Positions 1-15,850 of a DNA stretch of 64,000 nucleotides are shown piece after piece. The notes under the pieces were generated by a model. That model saw nothing but the letters and a program-made list of their open reading frames with translations. It made no database searches and was not told the origin of the DNA. Source of the stretch: Prunella strophiata. Taxonomy: Eukaryota > Chordata > Aves > Passeriformes > Prunellidae. The DNA is taken from the NCBI GenBank assembly GCA_036583965.1, contig JAZBQD010000015.1, forward strand, positions 86,492,809 to 86,556,808. The letters run 5' to 3'. The position numbers and the translations under genes were made by a program. How positions within the stretch are numbered: the first letter of the stretch is position 1; each line of letters begins with the position of its first letter.

Positions 1-99
1 CTGCCTCCTTCCCTGCCTCCTTCCCTGCCTCCTTCCCTGCCTCCTTCCCTGCCTCCTTCCCTGCCTCCTTCCCTGCCTCCTTCCCTGCCTCCTTCCCTG
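1..99. repeat. 12-bp tandem repeat (CTGCCTCCTTCC)n
   Basis: Eight perfect copies of the 12-base unit CTGCCTCCTTCC fill the left edge of the window and stop at about base 99, so the array probably continues outside it. It lies inside TFAP2A intron 3. On the TFAP2A (minus) strand it reads as a purine-rich GGAAGGAGGCAG array. Confidence 0.97.
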
Positions 100-1686
100 C
101 GTGAGGGTGAGGAGCGGGCGGGGAGCCGGGGAGGGAGGGGGAAGCACCCGAGCCGCTCTCTGCGGCCAGCCCCGGCCCGCACCGCCTGCGGGGCAGCGGG
201 GACGCAGCGGGGGCACCCCTCCCCGTTCTCGTCGGGAGGCGCAGGGGGAGAGCCGGACATCCCTCGACCCGCAGCGGGGAAATTGAAAAGAGCCCGGCCC
301 GTGTCGGGCGCCGGGTGCCGCACGTCGGTGCCGCCGTGTCGGGCGGGCAGTGCCGGGCAGCGGGGCAACCCCGGCGCCCGCCCAGCGCGCAATTTAGACG
401 TGGGAAACCCGTAACGCGGCGGAGGAGCGGCACCCGAAATAAAAAAGCTTGGTCCCTGGCCGGCGGCGGCCGGCGGGGAGGTGCCGGGCCGTGCCGCCGC
501 TCGGTGCCTCCGGTGCCGGCCGCCTTCCCTTTCTCCTCTGCCTTAGCCCGCTCCGCTTGGCGGGCGCAGTCCAACCAAGCGGGGGGCTCTCTCCGTTTTG
601 GATAGATCACTTGTGACATTAATAGCTCTGGGAAGGCTAATAGATACAACAGGAGTTAAACGAACTCTTGAGATTACTAATAAAAGAGCCAATTATCATG
701 TCGACTTGGAAAGAGCATCTCTTAAGATTTATCCCTTGCACATCTAATTTGACGTGACAAAGGCTTTACAAGCGGGGGGTGGGGGGGTATGAAACTTCAG
801 GTTCGCTGGCTGTACAGCGATTAGGGTTAGAGAGGAGAGTGCCTCTACTCAGCACCTCTCATCCTGTGTGACCTGGGTACCCAAATTCCAGGTGGCCACG
901 CAGCCATAGCACCCCTCAGAGCAGGCAGGAGCTAGCTGCACCTTCCACCCCGCCAGTTTTACTCCAACAGCATCTCACTACACAGCATCCAAACACAAAA
1001 CCCATCACTTTCCAACCTGCTTTGCAAAATGCCCTGTGCCATCTTTCCCAATCCTTCGGTTGTCCGAAGAACGGCGGGAAATGAAAATGGCGTGAAAATT
1101 TGCAATAAATATTTGGCACGATTTGGGTACCAGCTTCCGAGCAATTCAACTCCAAGTGAAGCAAGCGCACAAAGCCAACGAAAACCAAATCACCCTAACC
1201 ACCGACAGACATCAGTTTCCAGAAGCTCGTCCCTTGTTCTCCACCAGTCCACCTCATCACCGGCGTGATTTAAATAAGAAAACCCGAAGGAGGGGAAACA
1301 ACGATTTCACTTTCACAGCTCCAGTTTACCAACAACGATTCAAGCCCTCCGCTCAGCCAGATGCACGGGGCAAACCATGAAACCCAATTGTTCGCTAACG
1401 CACTAAAAGACCGGCTCGGATTTTCTAGATCATCTGCTAACATTTTTCCTCGTTAACGACAATAATAATTAAAATACCCGGCAAACGTGGCCATTTAAGA
1501 GGGCGGATTTCAACCCACATCGCCCGTTTTTCTTTGCTTCCAACCTTTCGGCCAACAGTACATGCCAGAGGAAGGAGCCCGGGGCCGGGGGGCTGGAGGG
1601 GAGAGGGGGGAGGCCGGGTAAGTCCTCCCTGCGAGCAGTCCCCAGCCTGTGACGACATGTTTGGTATGCGCAAGGAAACAGCTTAC
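1..1686 (-). other. TFAP2A: TFAP2A intron 3, left part cut by window edge
   Basis: This is intron downstream of coding exon 3 on the minus strand. The next exon, which in TFAP2A starts the basic DNA-binding region, is not in the window. Bases 100-600 are CpG-rich without a supported exon. Bases 600-770 and 1060-1500 are AT-richer unique sequence with the look of conserved non-coding DNA, which is inference only. No other gene is seen. Confidence 0.75.
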
Positions 1687-1738
1687 CTTTCTTAATTACA
1701 GTTTGATCTGGGATGTTAATACCGGGGTCTTCTACGTG
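1687..1738 (-). CDS. TFAP2A: TFAP2A coding exon 3
   Basis: This 52-nt exon encodes HVEDPGINIPDQTVIKK plus the first base of a Gly codon, which is the invariant TFAP2A segment between the transactivation domain and the DNA-binding region. The acceptor AG is at 1740-1739 after a short pyrimidine stretch. The donor GTAAGC runs from 1686 downwards. The preceding exon ends on a codon boundary (phase 0) and this one ends in phase 1. In the isoform starting MLWKLTD it supplies residues 161-177. The downstream exons lie left of the window, so only the N-terminal part of the protein is visible. I read the identity from the residues and am nearly certain of it. Confidence 0.95.
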
Positions 1739-6362
<4,624 letters not shown>

Positions 6363-6389
6363 CATAGCCGAAAAACTGTGCACTAACAT
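6363..6389 (-). CDS. TFAP2A: TFAP2A alternative first coding exon, MLVHSFSAM form
   Basis: Nine codons, MLVHSFSAM, are followed directly by the donor GTGAGT at 6362 downwards, in phase with exon 2. This is the N-terminus of a known TFAP2A isoform in which these nine residues replace the SUMO-bearing N-terminus of the main form. The bases just upstream of the ATG read CTCTTCGCAG, which resembles a 3' splice site after a pyrimidine-rich stretch. The exon may therefore be spliced from an upstream non-coding exon rather than hold the transcription start. That last point is inference. Of the three first exons it is the one nearest exon 2, about 1.3 kb away. Confidence 0.93.
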
Positions 6390-9300
6390 CTGCGAAGAGT
6401 CGGGGGTTACAAGCCAAGGTAGAAAAAATAACAAAAAGGCAGAGGAAAGGGACCGGCGAAGCGCGCAGCCCCCGGCGGAGCCCCGCGGGCGCGGAGGGAG
6501 CGCGGCCGGAGCCCGGCGCTAGGCGCGGGCGGCAGGACCGGGGCGCCGGGGCTGCTCCTGCACCGCGGGCGCGCCACGATAATCCATCAGAACTTGCACC
6601 GATCTCTGCTGCCCTTCATCGGGTGTTCCCAAGGCGAGCTCTCTATCCTGGCGCGGTGCGAGGAGTCAAAGTTGGTTGCTTTTTTTCTTTTTTTTTTGTT
6701 TTGTTTTGGTTTTTTTGTTTGTTTGTTTTGCGCTTTTTTTTTTCCTTTTTTTTTTTTTTTTTTTTTTTTTAGCGTGTGTGTGTTTGTTTCTTAATCCTTT
6801 TTTTTTTTCCTCTGACTCTTTCTTTTTCTCCTTTGACTTAGCTGCTGCTTCACTTGAGCTCCTAATAACAGATCTGCTGCCTTCCTGGAGACTCCTAATA
6901 GCAGATATTCATGACTATTAATATTACACGAACACTTAATAAGGGAAGAATGGCTGGAAATCGAGCGTGAAGCGAGAAGGCAACTCAAGGCAGAGCCTGT
7001 TCTAAATGACGTCCATTGAATGAAGAATCAGTGTATCTAATCAGAGATGGGGGAGAGGGAGAGGGAGAGAGAGACAAAAAGGGAGAGAGAGGGAGCGGGA
7101 GAGAGAGAGGGGGCACATGCTGCTGCGTCTGACGAATCACAGGAAAGGGGCAACATTTTAAAAGGTTGCAGGGCATGCAAAAGTGAAAGAGAAAGAGATC
7201 CGGAGAGAGGGAGAGGGTGGGAGCCAGGAGGGGGGTGCAAAAAGAGGGGGGGGGGGGGGGGCGGGGGGGGGGGGGGAGAGACGGGCAGAAGGAGAGAGGG
7301 GAGGGGGCGCGGGATCCCCCCCCCCCTCATCCTTCCTCACCTTCCCTTCGCTTCGCCTCCCTTCCCTTCCCCCCGGCTGCCGCCTCCCCATGTCCCCAGC
7401 CCCGCAGTCCTTCGCGGGCGCACCTCGGGCTGCGGCTGCTGCGCGTAGCCGGCCTCAAAGCCCAGGGAGAAGAGCGGCTGCTCGCTTCCCGCTTGGTTCT
7501 TGCTGCCCTCGGCCGCACCGCCGCCGCCTTTGCGCGGGGTGGGCTCCGCGGGACCGCCCGCCGCCGCCGCCCCGTCCATGCCTCGACGGCGCCCCGCCGA
7601 GGGGCTCCCCTCGCCGCTGCCCCCGCGGCGGCCGCCCCGCGCCGCCGAGCAGGCTCGCCTCCGTGCCCCACGTCCCGGAAACCGGCTGGGAAAGTTTTTT
7701 TGGGTGTCTCCCCCTCTGGGTGTCAGCCCTCCTCCTCCTCCTCCTCCGGTTCGAGCCCAACGCCGAGACCAGCGGGCGCCCGGGGCGGGGGGGGCTGGGG
7801 AGCCCAAGGAGCATCCGCCGGGCTCCCCGCGGCCCCCCTCTCGGAGGATCCGGGAAGAGACGGAGGAAAAAGGCAGGAGGCAGCAAGGCGGGGAGGGAAG
7901 GAGGGCGGGAGGGACGCGGGGGGGAGAGGGAGCCGGGAAAAGAGGCAAGGCGAGCGCTTCTCCCGGCCCAGACAAGCCGGGGCTCCGGCGCAACCCGTCG
8001 GACTGGCTGTGCAACTCCCAAACAACTCCCTTAAAACAGGCACCGCTCCGCTCGCCGCCGCTGCCCCGCCGCAGCCGCCGCGCCGCCGGCGCCCGGCCCC
8101 ACGCTCCGCCCTCCCGCCCCGACCCCCCGGCGCTCCGGCCGCCCCGGGCGCTGAGCGCGGCTGGCCGGGCTTTTATGCCCTTTTCCTGGGTTTATCTTTG
8201 TGTTTCTTTTTTGTTTTAACCTTTCATTCCTTTTTTTTTTTTAATTATTTTCCCTTTTTTTTCTATTTTTTTTTTTTTTTTATATTAAGGCAGGTTCTAC
8301 CCCCGGCGGGGTACAGCCACCCTGTTTTCCATCCTCTCTTAAAAGTGTCCTCGCACCCGCTCCCGAGGTAAACACGGAGAGCCAACCCCACTCGTACGCA
8401 CAAAATCCGGCCGGTTCGCGGAGCGGCCGCTGCTCCCTCCGTGTTTGGTAACACCTCGGTGCGAAGTCCCATTAACGCAAGGCAACAAAAGCCATTTGCG
8501 ATGAAATCCACACGCTCGCACGTGTGCAAACTGGAAGACCGCTCCTGAGGGGAGGGAGGGGGAAGAGGCACGCTTTCCACCCGAAATGCAGCAGAGGAGT
8601 ATGTGTCTTTTTTTCCGGGTTGAAAAAAAAATTAAAAATCCAAAACACCAAGAAAACCCAACTCAGCCAACTAAAAAATAATTTAAAAAAACATTACACA
8701 ACCCACAAACCCCAACACCCGACACCTCATTCATAGAAATCAAGCACCCGCCAGCGAGTGGATCTAAAGCTCAGCTCCCGCATCGGGAGACAGCTTTCAT
8801 CCCAAACTCCTCGATCAGGGACCAGATCACCAAATCACTTAGTCGGCGCTGAGCCTGCCGAATTCTTGGTCCCTTTCCTAAACTACAACATCTCCCAAAA
8901 CAGCGTCAGGGTCGGAGGGGAGAGTGCCCCCTTGGACCCAGAGATGCATGTCGGCAGGGCTCCGCCGAGGCTGAGGGCATCTTCCCGCGTGGCTCACGAC
9001 CAAATAACAGCGTTCACTTGCAAAGTTGAGTCTTTTATTGCGCGGTTTGAACCCACTGCACGGGCAACTTTTTCGAAACGGGTGACAATGGTATTCGTTG
9101 GTTTGAGACTAGGCATGGGTCCTGGGCATCGCTCTTCTTTTTCCTCTTCTTCTCCTTTTTGTCAGGTTAAAAGACACTCGCCTCTTTGTAAAAATATGGA
9201 TGCACATACAGGCACAGAGAGGGATGCGTGCACACAATCTGTGCTGAACGGCTCCAAAACCGAATGAGGTGGATTTTATTTATTTTTTTTCCCAAGCGGG

Positions 9301-9901
9301 TAAATTACTATGTCTCAAACCCGTGGGAATGTGGCCCTGAAAATTAGGAGGCTGGGGGAACACGGCTCCCAAAACCCGTGATTTCATCTAGGCAGCTGAC
9401 CCCTGTAAATTTGTGCAGCTCGGTATAATGAACCCGCAGATATATCGAAAAAGCCGCATTTAAGCATCGGTCCTGAGCCAATTTATTTGGATGCCTCGGG
9501 TACCTAGAGTGCAAGAATAATTCTCTTCCCTTTGTCTCTTGGCCCTCTCATTCATTCATCTGTCCATTCATTCAGCCAGCCGCCTATCCATCCATCCATC
9601 CATCCATATGGATGAGTGTAGCATCCTACAAGAGCCTTATCTACGGAAGATCTACCTATAGACCAGGCTGCTTCTGGATCCTGTTTGCCTTTCCTCATAC
9701 ACTTCCGACAAAGCCGTGTTTCCACAAGCCCCGAAGTTCCTGGGGAAGGACCCCAGCCCCTCTCCGGCTGCAGGACCGCAAGGAAGCCTGACGACGGAGC
9801 AGAAGTTTTCCTAAACGAAATTGAGAGACGGAGGGATGCTGAAGGCTCCCGCTTGTAGCTGCGGGGCCGGGACTCTGCCCGGGCCCGGGGGAAGCGCTTA
9901 C
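6390..9901 (-). other. Region between two TFAP2A first exons, with CpG island
   Basis: Bases 6660-6830 are T-rich homopolymer tracts. Bases 6840-7040 are a short AT-rich stretch with CTAATA/CAGAT repeats of motif type. Bases 7330-8200 form a dense CpG island. Bases 8200-8290 are T-rich, and 8600-9690 are unique non-coding sequence with a CATC repeat at 9585-9605. Frames of up to 384 codons exist in the CpG island on both strands. They overlap each other, are low in complexity and show no domain, so no protein is called. The island is a plausible promoter for the 6363-6389 exon. Confidence 0.6.
7047..7330. repeat. Purine-rich GA and G-tract low-complexity block
   Basis: GAGAGGGAGA-type low-complexity sequence runs into two long G tracts at about 7244-7276, separated by a single C, and then ends in a C run near 7317-7326. 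The block sits at the edge of the CpG island and is a strong candidate for G-quadruplex formation on the plus strand. Confidence 0.85.
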
Positions 9902-9946
9902 CTCACATTCCTCATACTTGATATTATCCGTCAGTTTCCAAAGCAT
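9902..9946 (-). CDS. TFAP2A: TFAP2A alternative first coding exon, MLWKLTDNIKYEECE form
   Basis: Fifteen codons, MLWKLTDNIKYEECE, end at the donor GTAAGC (9901 downwards), in phase with exon 2. This is the N-terminus of the canonical AP-2 alpha isoform. It contains the SUMO-acceptor consensus I-K-Y-E, with the lysine at residue 10, which is known to be sumoylated in AP-2 proteins and is absent from the other two isoforms. A second in-frame ATG lies two codons upstream (9952-9950, giving MKMLWK). I chose the inner one because the family sequence starts MLWK. The human form has D at position 13, where E is read here. The 5' UTR continues to higher coordinates. Confidence 0.95.
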
Positions 9947-9952
9947 TTTCAT

Positions 9953-10270
9953 GGATTGGCGTGAGAGAGAGGATTTGGTTCTCCCTGCCTTGCCTCTCCC
10001 TACGGTGGCAGGTGCCGGGCGGCGTGGGGAGCGCGGCTGGCGGAGGCTCGGCAGCGCTCCCGTCCGCGCTCGGAGATCTCCCTCTAATGGTGGAAACTTT
10101 TCCCTTTTCCAGCTCTTTACCCACAGTCTAATCGCCTCATTAGCATATCAACAACAGCCCAATTGCTCGCCAGCACAACAACCTGCAGCGATGGACACAG
10201 GTAGAAGGGACCCACGAGCAAGGAAAAAAAAAATTAACGACAAAAAAAGCTTTCTTCGACTTGCCTGAGC
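9953..10270 (-). promoter_or_regulatory. TFAP2A: Presumed 5' UTR and promoter of the canonical TFAP2A first exon
   Basis: This is unique sequence immediately upstream of the MLWK exon. On the minus strand it contains an octamer-like ATGCTAAT (plus-strand ATTAGCAT at 10139-10146) next to GATTA and CAATTG words. No TATA box at a convincing distance was seen. The transcription start cannot be fixed from sequence, so the call rests on position only. Confidence 0.45.
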
Positions 10271-10439
10271 CCCGGCGCGGGGGGGCAGTGGGCCCTGCCT
10301 GTCAGTCCCCGTGCCTCTGCCTGCCACCGGGGAGGAAAGCGGCCAGTGAAATCAAAGAGGTTACCGTCCGATCCGCAGAAAGTTTAGGGCTAGCCATGAA
10401 GCCACCCCATGGGATTTATCTCTCCCCCTACCCACTTTT

Positions 10440-10447
10440 TTTTTTTT

Positions 10448-10492
<45 letters not shown>

Positions 10493-10680
10493 CCCACGGA
10501 GGTTAAAGGAAGCAAAACGAGGAGAAACGAGACTCGTGTCCTACTCGAACGAGGTTATTGTCTGCGGAGGCTTCTGTTGCCCTCTGGATTTGGTCTTTTT
10601 TTTTTTTTTTTTTTTTTTTTGGCTATTTTAAAAGCTTCGCAAACTACTTTTTTTGTTGTTTTTTTTTTTTTTTTTTTTTC
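10440..10680. repeat. Long poly-T tracts upstream of TFAP2A exon MLWK
   Basis: Four T-rich runs (about 10437-10447, 10451-10492, 10597-10620 and 10656-10679) are separated by short unique pieces. The last one borders the first copy of the 383-bp tandem duplication. On the gene strand these are poly-A. Confidence 0.9.
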
Positions 10681-11025
10681 CCTTTTCGGCTCTGATGGCT
10701 ATTGGTCTTCAAAAAAAAAAAAACAAAACAAAACGCCACCCCAAACAAATCCAACATTATCTCCCAAATAGAAGTGGGTGAGCGGTAAATTGACTGTAGC
10801 AGGAGCCAAAAAGTCTTTTGCAAGCACTTGAGCGAAAGGACAAAACAATGACCACAATAAAACTTTGGTACTTTCTTAGGTGGAGCGCTTCGTTTGCTTA
10901 ACAATGTGCCGCTAAGGGAGCGCTCAGGCTGCCCTGCCGGGGGGATTGCTTCTCCACCCTTCTCCTCTTTTATTTCCCCGGGTGCCCAGCCTTGATATAT
11001 CCACCGCAAGGCTTCGTTTTTCCCG

Positions 11026-11062
<37 letters not shown>

Positions 11063-11409
11063 CCCTTTTCGGCTCTGATGGCTATTGGTCTTCAAAAAAA
11101 AAAAAACAAAACAAAACGCCACCCCAAACAAATCCAACATTATCTCCCAAATAGAAGTGGGTGAGCGGTAAATTGACTGTAGCAGGAGCCAAAAAGTCTT
11201 TTGCAAGCACTTGAGCGAAAAGGACAAAACAATGACCACAATAAAACTTTGGTACTTTCTTAGGTGGAGCGCTTCGTTTGCTTAACAATGTGCCGCTAAG
11301 GGAGCGCTCAGGCTGCCCTGCCGGGGGGATTGCTTCTCCACCCTTCTCCTCTTTTATTTCCCCGGGTGCCCAGCCTTGATATATCCACCGCAAGGCTTCG
11401 TTTTTCCCG

Positions 11410-11420
<11 letters not shown>
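10680..11420. repeat. Near-identical 383-bp tandem duplication
   Basis: Copy A (core 10680-11033) and copy B (core 11063-11420) are direct repeats at a period of 383 bases. This shifts to 384 after a single extra A (GCGAAAGG versus GCGAAAAGG), with one further T difference near the end. Both start CCCTTTTCGGCTCTGATGGC and end CAAGGCTTCGTTTTTCCCG. The copies are bounded and separated by poly-T runs of 20 or more bases. The repeat lies about 0.7-1.5 kb upstream of the MLWK first exon. It may be a recent real duplication, polymerase or replication slippage between poly-T tracts, or an assembly artefact. Confidence 0.97.
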
Positions 11421-11441
<21 letters not shown>

Positions 11442-11442
11442 T

Positions 11443-13546
11443 TCCATCTCTGGGTGATCCCTCGCTTCACCGAAGGGCAAGGCATTCCCCTCTCCGCGGG
11501 GCTGGCGTGTCGGGCCTGGCGCAGCTCGCCACTCTAGCCGTGTCCCCAGGCGTCCCCAAGGAGCCGGGCATCCCCACGGCTGCCCGTGCACCTGGCTGCC
11601 CTGCTGCTCACCGAAACTTCCTTTTGCCCACGGCAAAACCTGCCTTGTCGGCCTGGAAGACCCTCCCGGGGCCACCCTCCCCCCGCCCTCGCCGTCGGAG
11701 GAGAATTTACTGCTTCCAGGAGCGAATGGCCCCTGCGCTCCGATGGGGAGCCGCAGTGGGCCCTCGGGGGCCCGGCCCACGTGTCGCCACGCCGGGAAGG
11801 GTGGCAAAGCCTCGGGACTGCTCCTTCACACACACAGACATCCAAGTCCCCTAAAAGGATTTTTTTTTTTTTTCTTTCCCCTTCCCCCCTCCTCCGCCAT
11901 ACTCCCACCCCCGATGCTCTTTTTCACCAGCGCTTTTGTCTACCACTGGCAGGAGAGTAAATTGTTGTTTTTACTCCCATTGAGGTTCAAATGGAGCTGG
12001 CAGATTAAGCCTAGTTAATGCCCCGGGGGGGTGCGGGAGATGAGAAAAAGAGGAGGGAAGGGGGTGACGAAGGGGCCCATCGCCCCTTAGCGCCGTCCTG
12101 TCTGAAGCGGGGCGGTCGGGAAAGCCTCCCACCCGGGACAGCCTCGCAGCTGCGGCTGCTCGGGACTCCCGTGGGCCAAAGGCCTGACCCTGTTGCCTTC
12201 TCTCCCAGGGCTGCCGGGGGAGGGGGCGGTTTTCCCCGAGAGATCCACACGGAGCAGCGGGAGGCGAGTGAGCGCGGCCCGGCCCCTCCGGCCAGGCGGG
12301 GCGAGGGGGGCCCCGGAGCGCCGGGGAGAAGGAGCAAGGAAGGCCGGGGTGTAAGGAGAAGTCGGGAATAGATTTCAAGGCAGATAACCCGTAAATACGA
12401 TTGCGCAAGAATTGATTTCAGTGAAAGAAAAGTCTTCTTTTGATGGCTTTTTTGCACCGGTCTGACAAAAAGATGTTAGCCGATGTAAAAATAATTTAAA
12501 TAACTTTTGTTTACTTATTTTGTTCCCGCAGAAGTTTGTTGTGGTTTTGGTTTTGTTTTTTTTTTTTTTTTTTTTTTTCTTTAAGACTACTTGCTGATAC
12601 CCTAAAGAAATTAAAAAAAAAAAAATAGTCTAAGGAAAGACCTAGTCGATAGATTTTAAAACTTGGCAGCAGAAAAAGAAACTAGGCTCCCATCTGGAAC
12701 TGGACTGTCCTGGGGAAGAGATAAATTCTTAAAAAGTCCTTTTCTCTAAGAAAACCCCGTGTGCTTGAACAGGACGGTGCATCTTCCCTTTCATTAGTCG
12801 GCACACTGCGGTCATCCGGCCCGAGCGGACAGGCGTCAGGGCGCTCCAGGGTTTTACAAGCGTCTCCCGGTTCGTGAGCCTCCGTAACCCCACGCGTGTA
12901 GCCTCGCCCGTGGTGCGTGCGGGTCCCCCCGGGTGCGTGGGGCCGGCCGAGGCCCCGGCGGGCCGCGTGTTCCCCGCCTGGCCTCCTTGGCCGGTGGATC
13001 CTGCTTTTCCCTTCAGCTCATCCCGCGGGAGTGCTTTCCGCGGGCGCCCCCGGCGCATCTACTACCGGCTGGGACCCGGCAGCGTTATTTTTCCACGGGA
13101 CAGGCTCGGTGGGAGCTCGCAGAGAGGTTTCAGCTCCCGCCACACGTCCCCGATGCGGCGGGTCGCGCCGGCGGCTGCGGGCCCTGTCCCGCGTGGGGTC
13201 CCGCCGCGTCCCGGGGCACCGCAGGGCTCCCGGCGGGCCGGCCGCCGCCAGCCCCGGGCACCGGGACGCCGGGCGGGCACACGCCGCCCTCGGCCGGCCC
13301 ACGCTGCCGGGGCCGCGTCACCCGAGCAGCCCTCGCCCCTGCGGACCCCGGCCCACCGCGCTCTACCTGTTGTGGTCGGGCCTCGCGAGTGGCCGCGGGC
13401 AGCCCCAGCACCGAGGGCCGCAAAACACCCAGCCCCGGCGTCAGGCTCGCCCCCAGCTCCCTGCGGGCCCGTCACCTTTCTGGCTCCAGCCCTGCCTCCC
13501 GTCGCAAAGTAACAATAAACCCCCCCAGGGCAGAGGGTCACCTTAC
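11443..13546. other. Region between the two upstream TFAP2A first exons
   Basis: GC-rich sequence at 11450-12360 and 12740-13540 flanks an AT-rich stretch with poly-T at 12380-12720. No exon with family resemblance was found. In gene orientation this is intron of the longest TFAP2A transcript and upstream flank of the canonical one. Confidence 0.6.
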
Positions 13547-13579
13547 CTGCCAGTCCCCCATCTTGGCAAGGATAGACAT
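13547..13579 (-). CDS. TFAP2A: TFAP2A alternative first coding exon, MSILAKMGDWQ form
   Basis: Eleven codons, MSILAKMGDWQ, are followed by the donor GTAAGG (13546 downwards), in phase with exon 2 to give ...GDWQ-ERHD. This is the N-terminus of the third known TFAP2A isoform and the most upstream first exon here, 8.5 kb from exon 2. It lacks the IKYE SUMO site of the canonical form. The exon lies in a CpG-rich block, consistent with its own promoter. I take the first ATG, since it matches the family and no in-frame upstream extension is recognisable. Confidence 0.93.
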
Positions 13580-14050
13580 CCTGGCTGCGGGCTCCGAGTC
13601 GCCAGGTCCCTGCTGGTCATGGACTGCGAGGGCAAGCCACTCGCCTGGGACGCCTGTGGGTAAATCCTCCCCTTACCTGAGCCGGGACTCTCTCACCTGG
13701 CCATAAAGAGCTGGGTGCTCCCTGCCCGCGCCTGCGCGCTGCCTCCGCGCTGCCTGCGCGCTGCCCCCGACACCGCGCTCCCACCGCGCCCGGGACACCG
13801 GCCCCGTGCCCCCGGCAGCCTCCCGAGCAGCCGCCGGACCCCTGCCCGCTTCGCCATGGTGCTCCCGGCGCTTCTCCGGCCGGGTGAGCGTCTCCAGCCG
13901 CGGGCAGAGGGCAGCTCCGTCCGCACGGTGCCCGCCCGCGGCCGGGGTGGGGGCGGGGGCGGGCGAGCCCCCCAGGCTTCACCTTCCCCCGGGGGGGTCG
14001 GTGGAAGGTTATTACGGGGGCAAGTTGTCAAGGACTACATGGACGTAGCA

Positions 14051-14120
<70 letters not shown>

Positions 14121-15850
14121 CAACAACATCAGTAGCCCAGAAAGGCAAAGCACCGGGATGGCTGGACTGGACTAGCCCAGATGGGTGATGGAAGCGCTGC
14201 GAATTGCCTGGGGAGTTCAGGGAGAAACAAAGACATCCCCCCCAGTGCGGACAGTCTTTCCAGCCCCTGGTGCTGGGGCCGAGAGGGGGCGGGCGGCAGC
14301 GGCCGGCACACCAGGCTGGCCGCGGTCTGCCCCGCCGGGCTGCGCGGGAGCGGCGTGGGGTGAGGGATGCTGCGCTCCCCCGGGGGAAGCTGGCCTGCGA
14401 CAGCCTGTGGCACTTGGGCCTCTCCATGTCCGTACCCCTTGTCCCCGCCCACGTTTTGTTGGTTTTTTTTTTCCCTCGGGGATTCAAGCGCCGAAGTGCC
14501 CTGGAAGCTCGCCAGTGCGTCGCGCAGCCCTGATTTCACACCCCGAAAAAGTGAGCAGGCACGGACTCTGCCTCATTTCTAGGGGCAGGGCACTGGGGGC
14601 GTGGGGAGAAGCGGTACTCCTGCTACTGGATTTTGGGGAGGGATGCAAACAACTTCCACTCCTGCAGTCGCACAGCCAGCCCTTTCACATTTCAGAGACA
14701 GGTGAATGGGGCACCATGCCCCAGGTATGGGACAGTTTGAGGTTTCCTGGGTGTTGGGGTGCATTGTCACCCACCAGCGAGGCTGCGTTGGGTTGGGTCC
14801 TGGGCTGACCCCAGTCTCCAGCAGCAGGAGGGGGATCACACCCCCTCGCCCCACCATCAGGGCTTGGATACAAGCACCTTACAGAAGGGAGCTCCTGCCC
14901 GGTCTCCAGGCAGGTGGGAAGAGGGAAGCAAGAGCTGGCACCCCGCAGCCATTGGATCCCGGGGGAACGCCGGGGCCTCGGGCAGTCGAATCGCCGGCTC
15001 CTGCGGGGCTTCGCTGCTCATCCACCGCTCCAGCGAGCCGGGGTCGGCGGAGACCGGGCAGCCTCGGCGGGGAGCGGCGGCTCCTGCGCGTCGGCGGGGC
15101 GGGGCGCGCTCAATGGGCCGTGCGAGGCGCGCTTCGCACCGCCGCTCCCAGCGCCGGCCCGCGGTGTACAGTTAGCGTCAAATTACAGCAATTAACCGGG
15201 CACCGGAATTTAATTACACAGCCCTGCCCCTTTCCCACCCCCCTCGGTCCTGGGGAGCCTCCTGCTCGGGGACCACGCGGAGCAAAGACGGCCCCGTGCG
15301 AAACGGGAAAGGGATGGGGAAGATGCAGCGCGATTTCGTGGCACCGGCACCCTGCCGCCTCTCCTTTCCCCGCTTGCTGCTCGCCCTGCCCCCTCGAGTC
15401 CTCTCCACGGGGCGGCAATTTTGGCACCGTAGCGATTATTTAAATGCCAGCTTTTATTACTATTTTGCCGAGAGGGGTGGGGGATTAATTCGATTTAAAG
15501 TTGGCTTTCTGCGAAACTTTCCCAGTAAACTTGGGTGCCACACTTCTCCCGGTAGGATCTTTCCCTTCTGCCTAACACAGGGTTAAATCTCCGGGCTCAG
15601 GGACCCGGCTCTGCCCCGCGGCACTTGGCAGCCAGGCGGCCCGAACACAGCCGGCCCGCGGGGCGTGGGCCAGGCTTTCGGGACTATGGGCAGTCCTGGC
15701 TCGCATCCGGGCTCATCCTGTGCTCTTTTTTTAGCCTAGGGGAACAGGGCATGGGCTGGGCGCGCAGCAGAGCCCGGGGTTGTGGGGCGCTCCTTTTCCA
15801 CTCCCTGGGGCATTTTGTGACCGCACTTCGGGGGTGAATTCGACTTCCCT
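13580..15850 (-). promoter_or_regulatory. CpG-rich upstream region of TFAP2A
   Basis: This is GC- and CpG-rich sequence upstream of the outermost TFAP2A first exon, interrupted by an AAT microsatellite. A short AT-rich island at 15165-15225 holds AATTA and TTAATTA homeodomain-type cores within otherwise CpG-rich sequence. No coding exon is supported on either strand. The promoter role is inferred from position and composition. Confidence 0.5.
14052..14118. repeat. (TAA)n microsatellite
   Basis: About 22 uninterrupted units of TAA/AAT span 67 bases, about 0.5 kb upstream of the outer TFAP2A first exon. The array is likely length-polymorphic. Confidence 0.98.

Noticed and set aside
7183..8371. 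Long overlapping frames of up to 384 codons on both strands
   Set aside because: They arise from GC-rich and G/C-tract sequence in a CpG island, are low in complexity, overlap one another and show no domain or splice structure.
12874..13706. Frames of 210-257 codons on the plus strand across the MSILAKMGDWQ exon
   Set aside because: These are shadow frames of a CpG island. The supported coding there is the 33-nt exon on the minus strand.
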